Shown here: piece by piece, positions 1 through 7,621 of the stretch
Position numbering within the stretch: the stretch's first letter is position 1
Layout: each line of letters begins with the position of its first letter
Virus record (IMG/VR): IMGVR_UViG_3300010885_038393
Coordinates: 1-24,314 of that record
Source of the DNA: a virus
DNA length: 24,314 nt
Strand: one strand, 5' to 3'
Translations under genes and position numbers: made by a program
Notes under the pieces: generated by a model
Told to the model about the DNA's origin: nothing
The model's input: only the letters and a program-made list of their open reading frames with translations
Databases searched by the model: none

Positions 1-1773
1 ACTGCATTAGAAACTGCAACAGGTTCATCAAATGTATCTATAACAAACTTAAATACGACAACTGCAAGTTTAAACACTTCAGTAAGTAATTTAAATACAT
101 TTAGTGGTTCTGAAAATACTAAATCTACTACATTACAAACTTACACCGCAAGTATTGATACAAGATTAACCGAAATCGGTGTTGTTAGTGGAAGTTTAAT
201 CACTTCAGCATCAGCAGCTAAAACTACAAATGACTCACAAGGAGTTTCAATAACAAATTTAAACACTACAACTGCAAGTTTAAATACTTCGGTAACTAAT
301 TTAAACACTACAACTGCAAGTTTAAACACTTCAGTAACTAATTTAAATACATATACATCTTCATTAAAAACCGCTTTATCATTAAGCGGTGCAGATTTAA
401 CAGTATTAGGTAATCTTACAGTACAAGGTGATACAACTACACTTAACACTGCAAACCTTTTAGTTGAAGATAAACTAATTGAATTAGCAATAGGTACAAC
501 AACTTCTGCAGGAGCAAACGGAGCGGGTATCTATATTAGTGGTGCAAATGCAAGTATTCTTTGGGATGATGCCAACTCTACTTTAGATATTAATAAATCA
601 ATTGATATTGTAGGAAATATTACATTAACAGGAAATGTTGATGGTGTAGATGTTTCGGTTTTAAATTCAAATATAAACACAACTACTGCAAGTTTAAACA
701 CTTCAGTAAGTAATTTAAATACATTTAGTGGTTCTGAAAATACTAAATCTACTACATTAGCTACATTAACTGGTTCATACGATACAAGATTTACCACAAT
801 AGGTAGTTATACTTCATCTTTAGAAACAAGAATGACCGCAGTAGGAACATCAACAGGTTCTTTAAACACTTCGGTAACTAACTTAAACTTAACTACTGCA
901 AGTTTAAACACTTCGGTAAGTAACTTAAATACAGCAACCTCATCTTACGAAACAAAAGGTAGAGGAATTGTATCGGGTTCAGCACAAATAGATGGTTCTT
1001 TATTAGGTTCAAACAAAACAATAACAGTCGGTTCAACTTCAATTACATTAGGTGGAACTGCAACAACAATAGCAGGTTTAACATCAGTTAGTTCGACTGG
1101 ATTTACAGGAGCATTGACAGGTAATGCATCAACCGCAACTACATTAGCAACTGCAAGAACAATTAACGGAACTTCATTTGATGGTTCTGCTAATATTACT
1201 ATTCCAAACTTAGTATCGGGCTCTTCTCAAATAACTTATGCTAGTATTAGTTCAATTCCTGCTGGAATCGTTAGTGGTTCTTCACAAACTATAATTAATT
1301 TAAACTCTGCAGCACCTGGTGTTGTTTCGGGTTCATCTCAAATTACACTAAGTTCAACAACGGGGTATGGTTCAATATTAAATCAGGCAGTATTAACTTC
1401 ATCTTCACCAACTTTTGCAGGTTTGACAATTAATGGAGCAATTACGGCAACGGGTGATATTACGGCATACTATTCTTCAGATAGAAGATATAAGAATAAT
1501 ATTCAAATTATACCAAACGCTTTAGAGAAAGTATCTAAATTGAATGGTGTAACTTGGGAATGGAATGATGATGTTAACGAAGTAACTAAGCAAGCACCAA
1601 ATACTGGTTTAATCGCACAAGAAGTGTTAGAAGTATTACCAGAAGTAGTAAAACAAAAAGAAGATGGATTCTTAGGTTTGGATTACGCTAAAATGATAGG
1701 TTTATTAGTTGAAGCAATTAAAGAACAACAATCTCAAATAGAAGAATTAAAAGCACAAATAGGTTCTAAATAA
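1..1773 (+). CDS. Tail fibre protein with C-terminal S74 chaperone (5' partial)
   Basis: The frame is open from base 1 to the stop at 1771-1773, so the window holds the last 590 residues of a longer fibre; the Met at 832 is internal. The first two thirds carry repeated 14-residue units of the type TASLNTSVTNLNTT, expected to form a trimeric coiled coil, around a beta-rich insert (LTVLGNLTVQGDTTTLN and after). Next come four xVSGSSQ-type repeats (near 964, 1210, 1264, 1318) and a segment of the TLATARTINGTSFDGSANIT type seen in many phage fibres. The C-terminus is an S74 intramolecular chaperone: SSDRRYKNNI, then IAQEVLEVLPEV and a terminal helix. In this family the chaperone trimerises the fibre and cuts itself off. 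The role is therefore host adhesion. The abundant Ser/Thr and the glycosyltransferase next door suggest possible glycosylation, which is inference. Confidence 0.88.
   Translation, partial: TALETATGSSNVSITNLNTTTASLNTSVSNLNTFSGSENTKSTTLQTYTASIDTRLTEIGVVSGSLITSASAAKTTNDSQGVSITNLNTTTASLNTSVTNLNTTTASLNTSVTNLNTYTSSLKTALSLSGADLTVLGNLTVQGDTTTLNTANLLVEDKLIELAIGTTTSAGANGAGIYISGANASILWDDANSTLDINKSIDIVGNITLTGNVDGVDVSVLNSNINTTTASLNTSVSNLNTFSGSENTKSTTLATLTGSYDTRFTTIGSYTSSLETRMTAVGTSTGSLNTSVTNLNLTTASLNTSVSNLNTATSSYETKGRGIVSGSAQIDGSLLGSNKTITVGSTSITLGGTATTIAGLTSVSSTGFTGALTGNASTATTLATARTINGTSFDGSANITIPNLVSGSSQITYASISSIPAGIVSGSSQTIINLNSAAPGVVSGSSQITLSSTTGYGSILNQAVLTSSSPTFAGLTINGAITATGDITAYYSSDRRYKNNIQIIPNALEKVSKLNGVTWEWNDDVNEVTKQAPNTGLIAQEVLEVLPEVVKQKEDGFLGLDYAKMIGLLVEAIKEQQSQIEELKAQIGSK
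61..135 (+). repeat. 75-bp exact direct repeat, copy 1 (in fibre gene)
   Basis: This 75-base stretch recurs without a mismatch at 685-759, exactly 624 bases (208 codons) downstream in the same frame. It encodes TASLNTSVSNLN followed by TFSGSENTKSTTL. The identity extends through synonymous positions, which indicates recent duplication or gene conversion rather than protein-level selection alone. Confidence 0.95.
271..354 (+). repeat. Tandem 42-bp repeat coding 14-residue coiled-coil unit
   Basis: Two adjacent near-identical 42-base units start at 271 and 313. Each encodes 14 residues of the type TASLNTSVTNLNTT. Single further units occur near 61, 685 and 895. The 14-residue period equals two heptads, with Leu and Val at core spacing, which fits a trimeric fibre stalk whose length can change by unit gain or loss. 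Confidence 0.85.
685..759 (+). repeat. 75-bp exact direct repeat, copy 2 (in fibre gene)
   Basis: Second copy of the repeat at 61-135. The flanks diverge at once on both sides (base before: a versus t; base after: c versus g), so the unit is sharply bounded. It encodes the same coiled-coil unit plus the SGSENTKST linker. Confidence 0.95.
1468..1773 (+). other. Peptidase S74 / intramolecular chaperone domain
   Basis: About 100 C-terminal residues of the fibre. The conserved Ser-Asp of YYSSDRRYKNNI lies at 1477-1482 and marks the expected autocleavage site. The motif is followed by the typical GLIAQEVLEVLPEVV block and a C-terminal helix (LLVEAIKEQQSQIEELKAQI) that forms the coiled-coil end. 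All family hallmarks are present, so cleavage is likely, but the exact bond is taken from family knowledge. Confidence 0.85.
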
Positions 1774-2772
1774 ATGTATGATGTTTACTACACCACCGCT
1801 GGAGGCCCTTGGTTCAATAGCGGTGCTGATATATGGGTAACTAATTGGATAAAAGAAGTGGCACCTTATTTAGAAGTAAAGCCACTTCTTCTTTTCCATA
1901 GACACAAACCTCAAAATTACGAAGAATTTCCAATTGATATCGACCATATTTGGGAAACATCGGAAGATGAAATCATAAAAATATTAGATGGTGCAAGAAG
2001 GATACATATATTGCATGGCCATTATACTCCAACCAGAGCTATTCATCAAAATTTGGAAAAAATTGATTCAATTATTTTTCATAATTTAACTAAAGTGTCA
2101 TTGATGGCACAGCAGGATAAAGATGAATATTTGCATTGGTATGGAAATTGGGAGTATGAAAATGAATTAATAAATAAAATTAAAAATAAAGTTTGGGTAG
2201 GATTGTATCATTTTCCATATGAAACGGAAAATTTACATCATATTCCAAATAATTATATTTTTACCAAAAACAATGAACTTTCTAAATCCACACAAATTGG
2301 ATATGCAGCAAGAGTTGAAGGTAGAAAGAATGTTGAATATATGGATGGATTAGGTGGATTCATTTCTACCAATTCAGAAACATTCAACAAATATTATAAA
2401 AAGAAATATGGATACAAATTTGAAAAATCAAAAATTTACAAATTTGATTACAAACATAAAGAAAGGTTCTACGGACTTGATTGGGGAATATCTCACTCTT
2501 GCTTTGAATTTGAACCATTTGGATACGGAATATTTGAAGCAGTGGATTGGGGTAAACTTCCAATATTACATGAAAAATGGCATGTTCCACTTGATTATAA
2601 ATACAAAGCGATTGACGAGGAAACATTTAAGGAGAACTACAAAACAATTTGTGAAGATGATTATGAAACCCGTAAAATCGAATTTGAAAAATTAAAAAAT
2701 TGGATGATTAAATACTTTTCTAATAAAGATGAATGGAAAGAAAAACTTTTAGATATTTATAACAGAGAATAA
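1774..2772 (+). CDS. Putative GT-B glycosyltransferase (GT4-like)
   Basis: 332 residues; the ATG directly abuts the fibre stop codon (TAAATG), implying translational coupling. The C-terminal half has the marks of a GT-B nucleotide-sugar transferase: GYAARVEGRKN (residues 176-186), where GT4 enzymes place the R/K that contact the donor phosphates, and FEPFGYGIFEAVDWGKLPIL, whose E247 and E255 form an E-x7-E donor-binding motif. The N-terminal half (IHILHGHYTP, then SIIFHN) fits an acceptor-side Rossmann domain. No membrane segment is visible, so it should be cytosolic. Its place between two adhesin genes suggests that it modifies Ser/Thr-rich fibre proteins; modification of host polysaccharide is an alternative. 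Fold assignment is fairly secure; donor and acceptor are unknown. Confidence 0.72.
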   Translation: MYDVYYTTAGGPWFNSGADIWVTNWIKEVAPYLEVKPLLLFHRHKPQNYEEFPIDIDHIWETSEDEIIKILDGARRIHILHGHYTPTRAIHQNLEKIDSIIFHNLTKVSLMAQQDKDEYLHWYGNWEYENELINKIKNKVWVGLYHFPYETENLHHIPNNYIFTKNNELSKSTQIGYAARVEGRKNVEYMDGLGGFISTNSETFNKYYKKKYGYKFEKSKIYKFDYKHKERFYGLDWGISHSCFEFEPFGYGIFEAVDWGKLPILHEKWHVPLDYKYKAIDEETFKENYKTICEDDYETRKIEFEKLKNWMIKYFSNKDEWKEKLLDIYNRE

Positions 2773-2782
2773 CACACAACTT

Positions 2783-4525
2783 ATGCCAAGGACAAATTTA
2801 TCATTAGGAAATTTATATAGAGCAGTGAGTGGTTCTGCAAGAACATCACAAGCAGTTTCAATCGGTGGATTAGGTGGTACTGCCGCTGGTAGTAATACTG
2901 CATTTACTTCATTCGCAGTAGATTCAATTACAGTAAACCAACCAACTTATACATATATTGTAGAAAGTACATCAGAAACAGCAACTTTTTCTTTTGGAAC
3001 ACAAGGTTCTTTGCATGGTACAAAAGTAGGAAGTGTAGCAGCAAACTATTCAGTAACATTTGATAATGCAAACTTTTCGGTAGGTTCTCCAACATTGGGA
3101 GCATCTCCATCTTTTCCAATTACACCTGCATCAATCGCAGCATCTAACTATTCGGAAGCATCTTCTGTTTTATCAATGAAATATGCCGATGGATATAATT
3201 TAAATGCAACAAATTACAATACTACAACTACTAAAACATTATACGCAGTTGATGTTTATAATACAATTAACCAACCGGATTTTTGTTTAGTATTTGGAAC
3301 TAAGGTAACTTTAGCAAATGGTAGCGAAGTAAATGTTGAAGATTTAAATGTTGGTGATGAAATTAAAGCATGGGTGCCAGCAGGATTACCGGATGAATCA
3401 TTAGATGGTACTGATACTCAATTAACTGAATGGAGATTTTATCAATTAGATACACAATCAGGTTCAGCACAAAATGTTGTTGTATCGGATGTAGTTTATA
3501 ACTTTGCAAGTGGATATTATTCAATAAATAACGGAGAAGTAAAAGCAACAGGCACACACCCTCTTTGGGTATTTGATTCTGAAATTGAAAAATATCATTT
3601 TAAAAACGTAGAAAATATACTTCCAGGTGATATGATTATCAAATGGGATGATTTTTTAAATGAAACGCAAGAAATTGAAGTAACTAATATAGAAGTTATA
3701 ACCGAAGATGTTGAAATTGCAACTATTAACGTAGAACAAGCTGACGTTTATATTGCAAATGGATACATTTCGCATAATAAAGGTACAACAACTCAACCAT
3801 ATATTCCATCAACGGGATTAAGAATGTATGTTGACCAATATAAAACAGTATCATACAATTCAGGAAGTGCAGGAGCAGATTGGTTAGATATGAGTGGTTA
3901 TGGTACAGGTGTAAGACCTGCAGGTGCACCAAACGCCGCAAGTATTACAGGTGATAACCCAACATCTACAAATGGTGCAAATAAGAAAGCATCATATGTA
4001 ACATTTAACGGAACTAACCAATTTTTTTATAAAGATACCGCAACAAATATTAATGGTGGATATTCTCAATTTAATGTTAATACGGGTACTATTCATATTT
4101 GGGTTAGACCTACAACAACATTAGGAACATCATCAAGATTCATTTTTGATTATGCAGGATTTTATGGTTTAGCAATTGAATCAACCGATAGTTCCACATT
4201 AAATAGAATAAAATTCTATGGTAGTTCATTAGGTAATTCGGCACAATTAACAACATCATTGACAGCTGGTACAAACTATTTGATTTCAGCAGCATTCCAA
4301 CCAAGTGGAACTTGTACAATTTATGTGGATGGCGCATCAATTGGTACGTTCTCATCAGCGGCCTTTACCGCACCGGCATCTACAAACTATGTAACAATAG
4401 GTTCAAATAGTGGTAGAACATCTTTTTGGAATGGTGGTATTCAAGCGGTATTGTTCTATAATGTGTTGCAAAACTCAACAAGCGTACAGCAAGTGTATAA
4501 TTATTTCTCTCCAACATTAAAGTAA
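2783..4525 (+). CDS. Virion adhesin with internal Hint (intein-like) domain and LamG lectin domain
   Basis: 580 residues in three parts. Residues 1-167 form a Ser/Thr/Ala-rich, probably beta-structured module that could anchor to the virion. Residues 168-332 are a Hint domain: CLVFGTKVTL at the start (block A, Cys168), VEDLNVGDEI, ATGTHPLWV (block B, T256/H259), and DVYIANGYISHN at the end (blocks F/G, H331-N332). Residues from about 345 to 578 resemble LamG/concanavalin-like lectin domains of phage proteins (GLRMYVDQYKTVSYNSG, ADWLDMSGYG, YVTFNGTNQFF, TIYVDGASIGTF). Lys333 stands at the +1 position where splicing inteins have Cys, Ser or Thr, so it resembles type A bacterial intein-like (BIL) domains, which mainly cleave. 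No homing endonuclease is inserted. A role in surface binding with self-processing is inferred; the N-terminal module is not recognised. Confidence 0.85.
   Translation: MPRTNLSLGNLYRAVSGSARTSQAVSIGGLGGTAAGSNTAFTSFAVDSITVNQPTYTYIVESTSETATFSFGTQGSLHGTKVGSVAANYSVTFDNANFSVGSPTLGASPSFPITPASIAASNYSEASSVLSMKYADGYNLNATNYNTTTTKTLYAVDVYNTINQPDFCLVFGTKVTLANGSEVNVEDLNVGDEIKAWVPAGLPDESLDGTDTQLTEWRFYQLDTQSGSAQNVVVSDVVYNFASGYYSINNGEVKATGTHPLWVFDSEIEKYHFKNVENILPGDMIIKWDDFLNETQEIEVTNIEVITEDVEIATINVEQADVYIANGYISHNKGTTTQPYIPSTGLRMYVDQYKTVSYNSGSAGADWLDMSGYGTGVRPAGAPNAASITGDNPTSTNGANKKASYVTFNGTNQFFYKDTATNINGGYSQFNVNTGTIHIWVRPTTTLGTSSRFIFDYAGFYGLAIESTDSSTLNRIKFYGSSLGNSAQLTTSLTAGTNYLISAAFQPSGTCTIYVDGASIGTFSSAAFTAPASTNYVTIGSNSGRTSFWNGGIQAVLFYNVLQNSTSVQQVYNYFSPTLK
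3284..3778 (+). other. Hint / bacterial intein-like domain (no endonuclease)
   Basis: 165 residues running from TGT (Cys168) at 3284-3286 to AAT (Asn332) at 3776-3778. Visible catalytic residues are the N-terminal Cys, the TxxH pair T256/H259 and the penultimate His331 with terminal Asn332. The next codon is AAA (Lys). The compact length leaves no room for LAGLIDADG or HNH homing domains. Activity is expected at the N-terminal Cys (thioester) and the C-terminal Asn (cyclisation), giving cleavage rather than standard splicing. Confidence 0.85.
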
Positions 4526-4554
4526 TAAATTAATTGTTGTTTTGAAATAAAAGA

Positions 4555-4565
4555 TTATATTTATA
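4555..4565 (+). promoter_or_regulatory. Candidate phage late promoter motif before sheath gene
   Basis: TTATATTTATA, 31 bases before the sheath ATG, in a 71-base intergenic stretch that has no other feature. The same 11-mer occurs before the genes at 9278 and 18826, with close variants before 6957, 8220 and 22893. Its complement contains TATAAATA, the T4 late promoter core. Confidence 0.5.
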
Positions 4566-4596
4566 GTAGACATTAAAAAATAAATTAAAGTATAAA

Positions 4597-6906
4597 ATGG
4601 CAGAGAAAATAGTATCACCAGGCGTATTTACAAAAGAAAACGACCTTTCATTCTTACAACAAGGTGTAGCTGATATAGGTGCAGCATTCATTGGTCCTTT
4701 TAAAGAAGGTCCTTTAACTCCAACAATCGTTAATTCTCAAGCAGAATTTGAACAATTATTTGGTAGTGTTGATGACACATATTATACTCCTTTAGCAGTA
4801 CAAAATTATTTAAGAGAAGCAGGAACTGCAACTATTTGTAGAGTAGCTGGAAAAACGGGTTATACCGAAGCCGCTCCTTTATTATTAATAGCAGCAACCG
4901 GTTCATATACAGGTGCATTGGGTATCTTATTTAATACATCAGGAAGTGCAATTGGTTTCACAGGAACAACGGTTTCCGATAGAGATGCTAGTGGTGATTT
5001 TTCAATTATGTTAAGTGGTAGTGGAATAGCTCCAACTGGATATAGTGCATCTTTAGAATTATCAGATGATAATGATATTGAATCAGTATTTGGTACATCT
5101 GCATATGGTACAAAAAGAGCTTACTCATACGCTTTTTTTAAAGAAAACGGATTTGTAGCTAATACAGGTTCCTATACATTATCTGGAGCAGATGGAATTA
5201 CTTCGGGTTCATTCACAGGTTCATTGGGTACACTTACTCCTTTAAGTGCAAGTGTTGTGGTATTAGGAAATCAATCATTTAGTGGTTCTGCACAAAATGG
5301 TGAAGCATGTGAGGCATTAACTCCAATGATTAAATCTCAATTAATTTCAGGCGATAGATATTCTTTATTCCAAATTGAAACAATTACTGCAGGAAATGCA
5401 GCAAATACTAAAATAAAAGTTGGTATTTCAAATGTAAAAGCAGCTGGTACTACAAACGGAACTGATTATGGTACATTTACTGTTGTAGTTAGAGATTTTA
5501 ATGATACTGATAAAAAGAAAGTAGTATTAGAAACATATTCAAATGTAAACTTAGACCCTAATTCTCCTAACTATATTAGTAGAGTAATTGGTGATAGAAA
5601 AAGAAGTATTGATTCTTTAGGTAAAATAACTGAAAGTGGCGATTGGGTTAATAATTCAAAATATATTAGAATTGTTAATGTAAATACTGAAGCTCCAGTT
5701 CAAGCAGTACCTTTTGGACACGCAGCATATCAATTACCTGTAAATGCAGGAAATTACGCAACTTATATCCCAAGAGCAACATTCTCAACGGGTTCAGTAG
5801 CAGATTCTTCAAAATATAGTGGTATTGATTTTGATAATAATGGTGATAATAAAATCTATATGAAGCCAGTTCCTGTAAGTGCAGGAAATGGAGCAAACGC
5901 AGTATTCTCTTTAGATACTATTTGTGGTTTAACATTATCTTCAACAACATCAGCAGAAATTGCAAAAAGACAATTTATTGTAGGATTCCAAGAAGGTTTT
6001 GATGGATACGCTCCAAACACGCATGGTTCTGATATAGACCCGGCAACAGCAGCTGGTAAATTAGCATACGGAAAACATATCGCAGCATTATCAAACGCTG
6101 ATGAATATGATATCAATATGGTAGTTGCACCACATGTTAATAGATATGACCACTCAGCAGTGTTTACTTCAATTTTAGATATGGTAGAGCAAAGAGCAGA
6201 TGCATTCTTTATTGGAGATGCAGGTAACGCTTCAACTTCATTATCAGCAACTATAACACAAGCACAATCGGTAGATTCTAACTACGCAGCAGTTTATTAT
6301 CCTTGGGTTAAAACAATTGATGTTAACACAAATAAATTAATTACTGTTCCACCATCAGTATTATTACCTGGCGTATTTGCAGCAAACGATAGAGTAGCAG
6401 CAGAATGGTTCGCACCAGCAGGTTTGAATAGAGGTGGATTAGTAGGAGCAGTTAGTGTATTGAATAGATTAACACAATCTGAAAAAGATGATTTATATGA
6501 AAATAAAGTAAATCCAATCGTACAATTTCCAGGACAAGGTATTGTAGTATTCGGACAAAAAACATTACAAGATAAACCATCAGCATTGGATAGAATCAAC
6601 GTAAGAAGATTATTATTGACTGTTAGAAAATATATCGCATCTACTTCTCGTTATTTAGTGTTCGAACAAAACACATCAACGACAAGAAATAGATTCTTAA
6701 ATATCGTTAATCCTTATTTAGAATCAATCCAACAAAGACAAGGTCTTTACGCTTTCAGAGTGGTTATGGATGATACTAATAACACACCAGATGTAATTGA
6801 TAGAAACATTATGAAAGGGGCTATCTATTTACAACCAACTAAGACAGCTGAATTCATTCAAATTGATTTCAACATCTTACCAACTGGCGCCGCTTTTAAC
6901 GGATAA
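4597..6906 (+). CDS. Contractile tail sheath protein (T4 gp18-like)
   Basis: 769 residues, longer than T4 gp18 (659). The N-terminus (IVSPGVFTKENDLSF, then IGAAFIGPFKEGP and TPLAVQNYLREAG) and the C-terminal core from about residue 649 (VVFGQKTLQDKPSALDRINV, RNRFLNIVNPYLESI, DRNIMKGAIYLQPT, AEFIQIDFNI) are typical of the sheath family. The C-terminal part forms the conserved inner domain that packs on the tube and links neighbouring subunits. The extra length lies mainly between about residues 90 and 260 and is Gly/Ser/Thr-rich, consistent with an outward-facing insertion domain. The gene starts a late unit with the tube gene, behind an AT-only promoter motif; no Shine-Dalgarno is visible and the start is preceded by an A-rich run. 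Confidence 0.95.
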   Translation: MAEKIVSPGVFTKENDLSFLQQGVADIGAAFIGPFKEGPLTPTIVNSQAEFEQLFGSVDDTYYTPLAVQNYLREAGTATICRVAGKTGYTEAAPLLLIAATGSYTGALGILFNTSGSAIGFTGTTVSDRDASGDFSIMLSGSGIAPTGYSASLELSDDNDIESVFGTSAYGTKRAYSYAFFKENGFVANTGSYTLSGADGITSGSFTGSLGTLTPLSASVVVLGNQSFSGSAQNGEACEALTPMIKSQLISGDRYSLFQIETITAGNAANTKIKVGISNVKAAGTTNGTDYGTFTVVVRDFNDTDKKKVVLETYSNVNLDPNSPNYISRVIGDRKRSIDSLGKITESGDWVNNSKYIRIVNVNTEAPVQAVPFGHAAYQLPVNAGNYATYIPRATFSTGSVADSSKYSGIDFDNNGDNKIYMKPVPVSAGNGANAVFSLDTICGLTLSSTTSAEIAKRQFIVGFQEGFDGYAPNTHGSDIDPATAAGKLAYGKHIAALSNADEYDINMVVAPHVNRYDHSAVFTSILDMVEQRADAFFIGDAGNASTSLSATITQAQSVDSNYAAVYYPWVKTIDVNTNKLITVPPSVLLPGVFAANDRVAAEWFAPAGLNRGGLVGAVSVLNRLTQSEKDDLYENKVNPIVQFPGQGIVVFGQKTLQDKPSALDRINVRRLLLTVRKYIASTSRYLVFEQNTSTTRNRFLNIVNPYLESIQQRQGLYAFRVVMDDTNNTPDVIDRNIMKGAIYLQPTKTAEFIQIDFNILPTGAAFNG

Positions 6907-6916
6907 TTTAAAAAGT

Positions 6917-6927
6917 AAATATTTATA
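6917..6927 (+). promoter_or_regulatory. Candidate late promoter motif before tube gene
   Basis: AAATATTTATA, followed by TAAA, 29 bases before the tube ATG. It matches the sheath-gene motif at 9 of 11 positions and keeps the TATTTATA core. It would let the abundant tube protein be transcribed independently of the sheath. Confidence 0.42.
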
Positions 6928-6956
6928 TAAAGAAAACAATTAAATAGAGAAATAAA

Positions 6957-7445
6957 ATGCCAGAAGTATTAGAATTCGATAAAATGTTCTATACCAACTT
7001 TGAACCAAAGTTAGGTAATAGATTTATAATGGAAATAGACGGAATCCAATCATATATGATTAAAACGGCTAATAGACCAACTTTCACATCGGAAGTAGTT
7101 GAATTAGACCATATCAACGTAAAGAGAAAAATTAAAGGTAAATCAACTTGGGATGATGTGACTATCACTCTTTATGACCCAATTGTACCATCGGGTGCAC
7201 AGCAAGTTATGCAGTGGGTTAGACAATCACACGAATCTTTGACAGGTAGAGATGGATACGCAGCTTTCTATAAGAAAGATATTACATTCTTCTTATTAGG
7301 ACCAGTAGGTGATAAGGTTGAACAATGGACATTAAAAGGAGCATTCATTTCTTCAGCAAACTTTGGTGAATTAGATTGGGCTTCAAATGACCCATTATCA
7401 ATAGAATTAACTCTAACTTATGATTACGCAATTCTTGAGTACTAA
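6957..7445 (+). CDS. Tail tube protein (T4 gp19-like)
   Basis: 162 residues, almost the length of T4 gp19 (163). Features of the family are the N-terminal FEPKLGNRFIMEIDGI, the loop SEVVELDHINVKRKIKGKST, then DDVTITLYDPI and a C-terminal strand pair ending SIELTLTYDYAI. It polymerises into the inner tail tube through which DNA passes and lies directly behind the sheath gene, the usual T4-like order. The gene is followed by a strong intrinsic terminator, which closes the sheath-tube unit. Identification is secure from length, pattern and context. Confidence 0.94.
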   Translation: MPEVLEFDKMFYTNFEPKLGNRFIMEIDGIQSYMIKTANRPTFTSEVVELDHINVKRKIKGKSTWDDVTITLYDPIVPSGAQQVMQWVRQSHESLTGRDGYAAFYKKDITFFLLGPVGDKVEQWTLKGAFISSANFGELDWASNDPLSIELTLTYDYAILEY

Positions 7446-7472
7446 TCTCTAATTGTAAAATTTAAAATAACT

Positions 7473-7504
7473 AAAGGGGGGTAGATTTTCTACCCTCTTT
7501 TTTT
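7473..7504 (+). terminator. Intrinsic terminator after tube gene
   Basis: Inverted repeat GGGTAGA (7480-7486) and TCTACCC (7489-7495) with a TT loop; the stem can extend outward through G-U pairs and is followed by a T7 run (7498-7504). Classical rho-independent form, closing the sheath-tube unit. Confidence 0.88.
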
Positions 7505-7511
7505 ATGTCTT

Positions 7512-7530
7512 ATTTAGAATCATTCTAAAT
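7512..7530. promoter_or_regulatory. Perfect 9-bp dyad, possible operator
   Basis: ATTTAGAAT, one C, ATTCTAAAT: a perfect palindrome 24 bases before the TTG of the next promoter. It has no T-tract and follows a complete terminator, so an operator for the winged-helix protein encoded just downstream is plausible. That it is bound is inference. Confidence 0.4.
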
Positions 7531-7553
7531 TTTAAAAATATTTTAAAAAAGGC

Positions 7554-7584
7554 TTGACTTTTAATGTAAAATGTATTACCTTTA
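7554..7584 (+). promoter_or_regulatory. Bacteroidota-type promoter of regulator cassette
   Basis: TTG (7554-7556) and TACCTTTA (7577-7584) are spaced as in the TTTG / TAnnTTTG promoters of Bacteroidota primary sigma. Transcription would start near 7590, downstream of the ATG at 7571, which excludes that ATG and supports the start at 7622. Confidence 0.5.
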
Positions 7585-7621
7585 CTATGTAATAAGAGTT
7601 AAACATAAAACAAATAAAGTT

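Noticed and set aside
141-797. Minus-strand ORFs in the fibre gene
   Set aside because: They are shadows of a repetitive Thr/Ser/Asn-rich + strand frame; their products are repeats of VFKLVTEVFKLA type without protein-like composition.
40-960. CRISPR-like array from regularly repeated units
   Set aside because: The repeats lie in a single open frame, encode heptad-type coiled coil, and lack unique spacers of uniform size.
832-1773. Separate gene starting at ATG 832
   Set aside because: The same frame is open back to base 1 with the same coiled-coil repeats, so 832 is an internal Met of a partial gene.
2354-2695. + strand 113-residue ORF inside the glycosyltransferase gene
   Set aside because: Out of frame with a gene that has clear GT-B motifs; its own sequence shows no domain and would need full nested coding.
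3284-3778. A fully splicing intein or homing element
   Set aside because: The +1 residue is Lys rather than Cys, Ser or Thr and no endonuclease is present; cleavage-type Hint activity is the better reading, though splicing is not formally excluded.
5675-6599. Minus-strand ORFs opposite the sheath gene
   Set aside because: Overlaid on a securely identified sheath gene, with no start context and no recognisable product.
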